Part shown: piece by piece, positions 5,307 through 10,449 of the stretch
Layout: every line of letters starts with the position of its first letter
Position numbering within the stretch: the first letter of the stretch is position 1
Assembly: GCA_959596505.1 (NCBI GenBank)
Contig: CAUFWM010000048.1
Location: 1 to 10,449 of the forward strand
Origin: an uncultured Collinsella sp.
GTDB lineage: Bacteria; Actinomycetota; Coriobacteriia; Coriobacteriales; Coriobacteriaceae
DNA: 10,449 bases
Direction of reading: 5' to 3'
Notes under the pieces: generated by a model
Database searches by the model: none
Told to the model about the DNA's origin: nothing
The model's input: the letters and a program-made list of their open reading frames with translations, nothing else
Translations under genes and position numbers: made by a program

Positions 5307-6533
5307 ATGGTAAAGGTCGGGCTGCGTAAGCCGAATCTAAAGACATCACTCAAGGCAAGAACGACCGGCAGAGCGAAGCGCGCGGTAAGGCGGGCGATAA
5401 TCCCCGGCTATGGTAAGAAGGGCATGGGGTGGATCAAAAATCCGAAGAAGGCTGCTTACAATGCCGTATACAGCAGAACGACCGTCGGAGTTGGGGATGT
5501 CGCTCGCGCCGTTGCTAAATCAGGCGCTCGGAGCTCGGCGTCAAGGACGTCCTCAATTACTGTTTCATCGCATGAAATTACACCTTTGGCGAAGCCTGAA
5601 CAGAAATCTCTCACTCGAGAGATTACGTCGGTTGACAGGGCAAACAAGGCGCTTTTGCTATGCTTCCTTCTTGGGTGGTCGGGCGCTCATAGGGCGTATG
5701 CACGGATGTGGGGTAGCTTCTTTCTATATCTCTTTACCTTTGGCCTTTTTGGATTTGGTTGGCTGTTTGATATTGTGACACTACTGATGAGACGCTCCGA
5801 GCTAAGGCGTCTCGGCGACAGTGATCCGACTCAACAGCAAGTGCCATGTTCCGTTGATTCTACATTCGATCGAAATGTCGCCGACTCCGGAAATTGGGAA
5901 CAGCGTGGAGATGGGGAGGCTGCGGCTCGGCTAGAGCTTCAACGTAAAAACCGTGCCTATATGGAAGAAAACGGCATCGACGTGGAGATGTTTACCGAGG
6001 AAAAGGTCGCGGCGGACGCCTTGCGAACCATTGAGTCGGTATGCCCGTGCATGCTTAGGTTTGACCGAGGCATGAGCGAAGAGGAGCCAAGCATCAGCTT
6101 TTGCTCTCCAACAAAGACGGGGAAAATGCCCAAGAATGTCGTCGAGGCCCGCATTTACCATCAGGATGTGAAGCTATTGATGGATTCCCACGGCTTCGAA
6201 TTGCCGGAGTATGGTGACAGCATCAATGTCATGATTAGTTATCTAGCTGATGGGCGCATAAATAAAGTCGATATCCATGGGTTCCATAATGGCCGCTCCG
6301 TTAGTGTCTCCATTCGCAGGCGGAGCGACGATCTTGTTATGACGAGTGCGGGCACCATCGGAGAAACGGGTGCCTGGCAATCGCTGTGTCCTGGGGCAGA
6401 CCCCTCATCTGGGGATCTTTTCAGGGCCTTGACCAAGGAGGTCGAAAGGATCTACTGGCATGCCCGGTGGACCCGTTTTCAAGGTCCGAAAAGACACAGC
6501 GAAGGTAAACGGCTAGCAATGTCGCTTTGGTGA
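5307..6533 (+). CDS. TM2-domain membrane protein with basic N-terminus, function unknown
   Basis: The protein has 408 residues. The ATG at 5307 is used because GGGATGGAG (5291-5299) lies before it; a TTG at 5238 would add 23 residues without a ribosome site. Residues 1-60 are rich in lysine and arginine and contain PGYGKKGMGWIKNPKKAAYN (about 33-52), which resembles a conserved module I have seen in Gram-positive hypothetical proteins. Residues about 114-160 form a TM2 domain: two membrane segments with GWSGAHRAYARMW between them and FGWLFDIVTLL at the end. The C-terminal 240 residues are soluble, mixed in structure and unrecognised. They include CPCMLRF and a region rich in charged beta-like segments. 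The base composition is lower in GC than its neighbours, with AGA, CGA and AAA codons common. Together with its place behind a tRNA this hints at acquisition, but no integrase is present. It stands as a single gene. Confidence 0.85.
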   Translation: MVKVGLRKPNLKTSLKARTTGRAKRAVRRAIIPGYGKKGMGWIKNPKKAAYNAVYSRTTVGVGDVARAVAKSGARSSASRTSSITVSSHEITPLAKPEQKSLTREITSVDRANKALLLCFLLGWSGAHRAYARMWGSFFLYLFTFGLFGFGWLFDIVTLLMRRSELRRLGDSDPTQQQVPCSVDSTFDRNVADSGNWEQRGDGEAAARLELQRKNRAYMEENGIDVEMFTEEKVAADALRTIESVCPCMLRFDRGMSEEEPSISFCSPTKTGKMPKNVVEARIYHQDVKLLMDSHGFELPEYGDSINVMISYLADGRINKVDIHGFHNGRSVSVSIRRRSDDLVMTSAGTIGETGAWQSLCPGADPSSGDLFRALTKEVERIYWHARWTRFQGPKRHSEGKRLAMSLW

Positions 6534-6561
6534 TTCTGACGCATCCCGTTTAAGAGGTATT

Positions 6562-6590
6562 CAAAAAGAGGCGCCCCGTTGGACGCCTCT
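6562..6590 (-). terminator. Terminator of the carboxypeptidase gene (minus strand)
   Basis: AGAGGCG (6567-6573) pairs with CGCCTCT (6584-6590) around a 10-nt loop. Read on the minus strand the hairpin is followed by TTTTTGA, and it lies 29 nt after the stop of the minus-strand gene. On the plus strand there is no T run, so it serves mainly the minus-strand gene, although it may also slow the TM2 transcript. Confidence 0.75.
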
Positions 6591-6619
6591 CCAATCTCAA
6601 ATGTAATGTTCCCCCAGCC

Positions 6620-7960
6620 CTACACCTCGGGCGCCTTGGCGATGGTCTCGCTTTCTGCCGTAAGCGGGCGATTGTCGATGCGGCGGCCCAGGCGGTCGAG
6701 CTTCACAAGGAGCCACTCAATGGGATTCGGCCCCGAGCCTTCCTCGTCGGCAACCAAATCCATGACGGCGATCTTGATGCCGTCTTGCTTGAGCATCACG
6801 CTACCCACCTTGTCGCCTACATGTACCGTGCCCGAAAGGTCATCATAGGTAACCTTCTCGGTCACCTCTCCGGCAAGCGCAAAGACGGTCGCCTGAGCTG
6901 CGGGATCGGCGAGCGTGGCATCGATCGTCTTGTCCGTCCAATCGGTCTGGCCAATGCGCGCGATGAGCGGATTGCCGTTGGCAGTCTTTTCCTGCGTGTT
7001 GGCGATCGCAACCGTCACCTTGTGGCCGTAGTACCAGTTGGCAAGGGCGGCCGTGTCGGCAAAGCGCTGATCGGTGGTGCTGGAGTTCAAGACGACGGTG
7101 TAGGTCTCGTCGCCATCGCGGTTGTAGGCTGCCGTAAAGCAATAGCCGGCATCGTCGGTGGTGCCGGTCTTACCGCCGATATTGCCGTCCTGCCCCAGCA
7201 GCTCATTGTGCGTATCCATGGAATGCGAATGGTCGGAACCGTCGGCGCCCGTAACCTCAATCCAGGAATCATCGCTCGCCACGATTTCGCGGAACGTATC
7301 GCTCTTCATTGCCTCCTGCATCATCAGGGCTACATCGTGCGCGGTAGAGTGCATGTCGCCGGCCCACTCATCAAAGTCCAGACCGTGCGGATTCTCAAAA
7401 AGCGTTCCCGTGCAGCCGAGCTTTTTAGCGCGCTCGTTCATGGCCTTTACAAAGGTGGCCACGGCGTCCTTGGTCTTGGGGTCGATCTTTTTGCCCACGT
7501 GCTCGGCAAGCGCGATGGCGGCATCGTTGCCCGAGGGGATCATCAGACCGCGCAGAGCTTGCTCCACGGTGAGCTCGTCGCCTTCGAGCAGGCCGGCGGT
7601 CGAGTTGCCTACGGTGGCGGCAGCATTGCTCACCGTGATCTTCTCGTCCATTTTGCAGTTCTCGACGGTCAGAATCGCAGTCATGACCTTGGTAATTGAG
7701 GCGATCTTGACCTGCTCGTCGGCACTTCGGGCGTAATAGACGGAACCGTCCTTGCTCATGACGATGGCGTTGGTCGCATCGATATCGGGCAGATTCTCGG
7801 CCGTGATGCCGCGGGCGTCGGCGGTCTTGCCGCAAACGATATCAGTCGTAAGCACCTGGGCGTTGGCGATAGACGGCACGCCGGCAGCAAGGGCGAGAGC
7901 GCAGACAATGCCGGCGGTCAGTTGCGCGGAGCGCTTTACAAGAGAACTAAGGGTCTTCAC
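6620..7960 (-). CDS. Secreted serine D-Ala-D-Ala carboxypeptidase (peptidase S11, low-molecular-weight PBP)
   Basis: It trims the terminal D-alanine from peptidoglycan stem peptides outside the membrane. All three active-site motifs are present in the 446-residue product: SITK (88-91, nucleophile S88), SGN (143-145) and KTG (264-266). Residues 1-34 are a Sec signal: a basic start KTLSSLVKRS, a hydrophobic core and an ANA cleavage site before Q35. The start is GTG at 7960. The open frame continues upstream to 8155, but that part overlaps the likely promoter (-10 at 8000-8005) and encodes no plausible signal sequence. A C-terminal beta domain follows the catalytic part. The last residues (PIEWLLVKLDRLGRRID) could be a weak amphipathic anchor, as in PBP5 relatives. 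It is divergent from a VanR/VanS-like pair with 197 bp between the starts, so shared control is possible. A specific dac gene name cannot be assigned from sequence alone. Confidence 0.93.
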   Translation of the reverse strand: MKTLSSLVKRSAQLTAGIVCALALAAGVPSIANAQVLTTDIVCGKTADARGITAENLPDIDATNAIVMSKDGSVYYARSADEQVKIASITKVMTAILTVENCKMDEKITVSNAAATVGNSTAGLLEGDELTVEQALRGLMIPSGNDAAIALAEHVGKKIDPKTKDAVATFVKAMNERAKKLGCTGTLFENPHGLDFDEWAGDMHSTAHDVALMMQEAMKSDTFREIVASDDSWIEVTGADGSDHSHSMDTHNELLGQDGNIGGKTGTTDDAGYCFTAAYNRDGDETYTVVLNSSTTDQRFADTAALANWYYGHKVTVAIANTQEKTANGNPLIARIGQTDWTDKTIDATLADPAAQATVFALAGEVTEKVTYDDLSGTVHVGDKVGSVMLKQDGIKIAVMDLVADEEGSGPNPIEWLLVKLDRLGRRIDNRPLTAESETIAKAPEV

Positions 7961-7999
7961 AGATTTCGCTTTCGACGGGATGGTCTCTTTAGAGTTCAA

Positions 8000-8005
8000 A
8001 GTATA
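8000..8005 (-). promoter_or_regulatory. Probable -10 box of the carboxypeptidase gene
   Basis: On the minus strand TATACT lies 39 bp before the GTG at 7960. No good -35 is seen at 16-18 bp (TGATTG at 17 bp is the nearest), so the promoter may need an activator. Its position supports the short form of the protein. Confidence 0.5.
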
Positions 8006-8078
8006 TCGTTTACCGGCGTGGACAATCAGTGCGCGGGCGTGCGCGGCCCATGTCTGCGCCCGAACGGACGCATAGGTG

Positions 8079-8100
8079 CTTAAGGTCGACTTAAACGACC
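8079..8100 (+). promoter_or_regulatory. Candidate response-regulator operator (11-bp direct repeat)
   Basis: CTTAAGGTCGA (8079-8089) is followed by CTTAAACGACC (8090-8100), which places CTTAA at an 11-bp period. OmpR/PhoB-class regulators bind such head-to-tail repeats as dimers. The site lies 7 bp before the putative -35 box of the regulator gene, an activating position. It is also 74 bp upstream of the carboxypeptidase -10, so it could serve both. TTAAG and CTTAA can also be read as an inverted repeat, so the architecture is not certain. Confidence 0.5.
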
Positions 8101-8107
8101 GCGCTTG

Positions 8108-8137
8108 TTGTGTGGCGCGCGCTGCCTCGGGCATAAT
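8108..8137 (+). promoter_or_regulatory. Promoter of the two-component operon
   Basis: CATAAT (8132-8137) is a good -10 box. TTGTGT (8108-8113) is a weak -35 at 18-bp spacing. The weak -35 next to a direct repeat fits activation by the regulator itself. Confidence 0.5.
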
Positions 8138-8157
8138 GGAGCGCGAGAGGAGCACGC

Positions 8158-8853
8158 ATGAATGAGTGCATTTTGGTAGTTGATGACGAGAAGGCCATCG
8201 CCGACCTGGTCGGTATCTACCTTACAAAAGAGGGCTTTGATGTTCAGATAGCCTATAGCGGAGCAGATGCTGCCAAGGCGATTTTGGAGCAGGAGTTCGA
8301 TCTGGCGCTGCTGGACGTCATGCTGCCCGATATCGACGGCTTTGAGTTGCTGCGCACCATCCGCGCTGGCCATACCTATCCCGTGATCATGCTGACGGCG
8401 CGTGATGCCCAGCAAGACAAGATCGAGGGCCTTTCGCTTGGCGCGGACGATTACGTGGTTAAGCCGTTCCGTCCGCTGGAGCTCATCGCGCGCGTGCACG
8501 CTCAGCTTCGCCGCTACACCAGCTACGGTAGCCGCTCGCAGGCGGCCGGGTCGCCGACCATCCAGCTCGACGGCCTGGAGATCAACCGCGATGCTCGTTG
8601 TGTGACGGTGGACGGTGCACCGGTGCGCCTCACGCCCATCGAGTATTCCATCTTGCTGTATCTGGTCGAGCATCGTGGCAGCGTGGTGGCCGTGGGGGAC
8701 CTGTTCCGCGCGGTGTGGAACGAGGATTTTATGCCCGGCTCCAACAATACGGTGATGGTGCACATCCGCCATCTGCGCGAAAAGATCGGCGATGATGCCC
8801 AAAAGCCGCGCTTTATCAAAAACGTCTGGGGCGTCGGCTACATAATCGAATAA
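8158..8853 (+). CDS. OmpR/PhoB-class response regulator (VanR-like)
   Basis: The protein has 231 residues, the usual size for this class. The receiver domain (1-120) has the acidic pair D9-D10, phosphate acceptor D53 in LLDVMLPD, switch T80 in MLTARD and K102 in VVKPF. The C-terminal winged helix (about 131-231) contains RLTPIEYSILLYL and ends with the family's typical NVWGVGYIIE. The ATG at 8158 follows a clear GAGAGGAG (8145-8152). It is the first gene of an operon with the histidine kinase 25 bp downstream and is presumably phosphorylated by it. A candidate autoregulatory site lies at 8079-8100. The sequence alone does not separate a VanR-type from a PhoP-type role. The nearby pstB and its 11-bp repeats favour phosphate control, while the adjacent D,D-carboxypeptidase favours an envelope role. 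Confidence 0.93.
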   Translation: MNECILVVDDEKAIADLVGIYLTKEGFDVQIAYSGADAAKAILEQEFDLALLDVMLPDIDGFELLRTIRAGHTYPVIMLTARDAQQDKIEGLSLGADDYVVKPFRPLELIARVHAQLRRYTSYGSRSQAAGSPTIQLDGLEINRDARCVTVDGAPVRLTPIEYSILLYLVEHRGSVVAVGDLFRAVWNEDFMPGSNNTVMVHIRHLREKIGDDAQKPRFIKNVWGVGYIIE

Positions 8854-8878
8854 CGCCTTTGGTGGTGGGGAAGTGGAT

Positions 8879-10117
8879 ATGACAAAAGACGATAGACGGG
8901 TATTCGAGGTGCCCGATCGACTCTTTGAATACATAAGGGCGGTCGTCGACAACCGCGCGCTTGCGACGGTGCTGCTCTTTTTGCTGAGTCTGCTACTCAT
9001 CGGCATTGACAATATTGTTGGCATCCTGGCAGTTCTGCTCATTGGCTTCTTGCTGATCGATCGATTCGAAATCGTTCGCCGCTGCGTGGTAATCGGCGGC
9101 GCCGCGTGGACGATTACGCTGGCGATCGGGGCCATGGCGCTTGGCGGTATTGGCGAGCCCGTGTTCTTTGATGCCGCCTTTGTGTTCAACATGCTCGGCT
9201 TTGTGCTGGCACTCGCCGTCTGTGTCCTGTTCTTTTGCGGGCGCGCCCTGTATTACCAGGGTTATGAGCAAGGCGAGCAGCATGCCGACCGCGTGATCGC
9301 CGCCCGTATTCAGGACCGTCTGATCGATAGCCCTGACACGTGGGATACCATCGACGGCGACTTTCTCGAGGTCGAGGGTGCGCTCAATCGGGCGCGCGAT
9401 TGTGAGCGCAAGGTTCAACAGGCCCTGCGCGACGAATCGCATCGCAAAGATGATCTGGTTACGTACCTGGCGCACGACCTGCGTACACCGCTCGCCAGTG
9501 TGGTGGGCTATCTTTCGCTCCTGCAGGAGGCTCCCGATTTGCCGCTTGAGCAGCGTGCGCGCTTTACAGGCGTGGCACTCGACAAGGCCCACCGGCTCGA
9601 CGCGCTCATCGAGGAGTTCTTCGACATCACGCGTTTCGATTTCCACGATATCGTGCTTACCCGCGCCTACGTCGATTTGGGGCTATTGCTGGCGCAGGTG
9701 GCCGACGAGTTCTATCCCATTCTCAACGAACAGCACAAGGAAGCCCAGGTTGATATCTGCGAGGACCTGACGGTGCTCGTGGACGGCGACAAGATGGCTC
9801 GCGTATTCAACAACATCATGAAAAACGCCGTTGCCTATAGCTATGAAGGCTCGATGATCACGATCGAGGCCAGGCGTTTGGGCGACGGTGGCGTACGCGT
9901 ACGATTTGTGAACCAGGGCGATCCAATCCCTGAGCCAAAGCTCAAGGTGATCTTTGAGAAGTTCTATCGCCTGGATGCAGCGCGTGCGACCAATCGCGGC
10001 GGTGCTGGGCTGGGGCTTGCCATCGCCAAGGAGATTGTATGCGCGCATGGCGGTACCATCGCGTGCGAATCGACGCCCGAGCATACCGTCTTTACCATCG
10101 AGCTGCCCGCTGCGTAG
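8879..10117 (+). CDS. Membrane sensor histidine kinase (VanS-like)
   Basis: The protein has 412 residues from the ATG at 8879, which follows GGGGAAG at 5 nt. A GTG at 8873 in the same frame is an equally legal start and adds two residues. About four membrane segments lie at 27-41, 46-60, 69-89 and 99-120, with only short loops and no large outside sensor domain. Sensing must therefore use the membrane part or a partner protein. A linker helix leads to the H box LAHDLRTPLAS with phospho-acceptor H199. The ATPase domain has the N box FNNIMKNAVAYS (N312), the F box FEKFYRLD (359-366) and the G2 box GGAGLGLAIAKEIV (374-387). The sequence around NQGDPIP and FYRLDAARATNRGG is the style seen in VanS relatives. 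It is the second gene of the operon and pairs with the regulator at 8158. No vancomycin resistance genes are in the window. Confidence 0.92.
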   Translation: MTKDDRRVFEVPDRLFEYIRAVVDNRALATVLLFLLSLLLIGIDNIVGILAVLLIGFLLIDRFEIVRRCVVIGGAAWTITLAIGAMALGGIGEPVFFDAAFVFNMLGFVLALAVCVLFFCGRALYYQGYEQGEQHADRVIAARIQDRLIDSPDTWDTIDGDFLEVEGALNRARDCERKVQQALRDESHRKDDLVTYLAHDLRTPLASVVGYLSLLQEAPDLPLEQRARFTGVALDKAHRLDALIEEFFDITRFDFHDIVLTRAYVDLGLLLAQVADEFYPILNEQHKEAQVDICEDLTVLVDGDKMARVFNNIMKNAVAYSYEGSMITIEARRLGDGGVRVRFVNQGDPIPEPKLKVIFEKFYRLDAARATNRGGAGLGLAIAKEIVCAHGGTIACESTPEHTVFTIELPAA

Positions 10118-10127
10118 CGTAGGCGCC

Positions 10128-10155
10128 CTTACAAACACCTGACAATGCGCTCACG
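10128..10155 (+). promoter_or_regulatory. Candidate Pho-box-like direct repeats upstream of pstB
   Basis: CTTACA (10128-10133), CTGACA (10139-10144) and CTCACG (10150-10155) are spaced exactly 11 bp start to start. Direct repeats with 11-bp period and TTAACA- or CTGTCA-like cores are the known pattern for PhoP and PhoB sites. The block starts 10 bp after the kinase stop and ends 65 bp before the pstB ATG. That leaves room for a promoter, although no convincing -35/-10 pair was found (TACTAT at 10176-10181 is a possible -10). Confidence 0.5.
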
Positions 10156-10220
10156 TGCATATGAGCCGCGATTTCTACTATCGATACTGCTGAATTGATA
10201 TCGATGTGGAGGTATGCGGT

Positions 10221-10449
10221 ATGACGGCTGCTGCGGCCATGGAGCCCACGGAGCTCGAGGAGCTAATGGAGGCGCAAGCCGAGGCTGCGCACGAGCGCGA
10301 AGTCGGGGATGCGACTCGCCCCACGGCAGAGGATCTTGCCGCCTCGCCGACGCGCATCGACGTCGAGGGCCTCGACTTGTTCTATGGCGACCACCATGCG
10401 CTCAAGGACGTGAATATCAAGATCCGCGACAAGCAGATCACCTCGTTCA
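10221..10449 (+). CDS. pstB: Phosphate ABC transporter ATP-binding subunit PstB, 5' end only
   Basis: The gene runs off the window, so 76 codons are visible and the Walker motifs are not. The identification rests on RIDVEGLDLFYGDHHALKDV followed by NIKIRDKQITSF, which matches the start of PstB: the YG..HALK signature and the strand before Walker A. PstB drives high-affinity phosphate import with PstS, PstC and PstA. Before this region is a leader of about 44 residues, rich in Ala and Glu, such as MEPTELEELMEAQAEAAHER. E. coli PstB has only about ten residues there. The ATG at 10221 is supported by GGAGGT (10208-10213). No pstS, pstC or pstA lies upstream, where the sensor kinase is found instead. 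Those genes may lie downstream or elsewhere. The repeats at 10128-10155 suggest phosphate-responsive control. Confidence 0.85.
   Translation, partial: MTAAAAMEPTELEELMEAQAEAAHEREVGDATRPTAEDLAASPTRIDVEGLDLFYGDHHALKDVNIKIRDKQITSF

Noticed and set aside
6785..7699. 304-codon plus-strand open frame
   Set aside because: It is antisense to the carboxypeptidase, which has all its catalytic motifs. The frame is a shadow of that gene's codon pattern.
7961..8155. 65-residue N-terminal extension of the carboxypeptidase
   Set aside because: The signal peptide begins at the GTG at 7960, and a -10 box (8000-8005) and the candidate operator fall inside the extension.
8080..9192. 370-codon minus-strand open frame
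   Set aside because: It lies antisense to the regulator and kinase genes, which are clearly real, and crosses their promoter.
8158..10117. Vancomycin resistance locus
   Set aside because: Only the VanR/VanS-like signalling pair is present. No vanH, ligase or vanX genes are seen, and the downstream gene is pstB.

Overview
The window most likely comes from the chromosome of a Coriobacteriia-type gut actinobacterium, with Collinsella or a close relative as the best guess. This rests on high-GC codon use in most genes, strong GGAGG-type ribosome sites, a VanR/VanS-like two-component pair, a serine D,D-carboxypeptidase and a PstB start. The genus is inferred from general resemblance, not from a database search.

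Layout. Positions 1-992 are a tandem array built around tRNA-Arg(ACG): two identical complete tRNA genes, each with its own promoter, plus three clear remnants carrying only the tRNA 3' end. These are interleaved with five recognisable copies of one GNRA-loop terminator and with full and shortened copies of a GC-rich, hairpin-forming element of 137 bp. Next comes a large unrecognised soluble protein with TPR-like helices (1144-3585). A stand-alone AAA-type ATPase with a C-terminal winged-helix-like region follows (3748-4830), preceded by an ordered block of six TGYTAAA heptamers and followed by a perfect 18-bp inverted repeat. A tRNA-Ser(GCT) with promoter and terminator (4997-5170) precedes a TM2-domain membrane protein of unknown role (5307-6533).

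The last 4 kb is an envelope and signalling block. A secreted D-Ala-D-Ala carboxypeptidase lies on the minus strand (6620-7960). Divergent from it is a plus-strand operon of an OmpR/PhoB-class response regulator and a VanS-like histidine kinase (8158-10117). After a 103-bp gap comes the 5' end of pstB (10221 to the window end). Direct repeats with an 11-bp period lie upstream of both the regulator and pstB. This suggests that the regulator controls itself and the phosphate gene and is functionally PhoP-like, despite the VanS-like kinase.

The parts most worth a second look are the tRNA-end/terminator array with its structured repeat, the repeat-flanked orphan ATPase, and the shared 11-bp repeat pattern.
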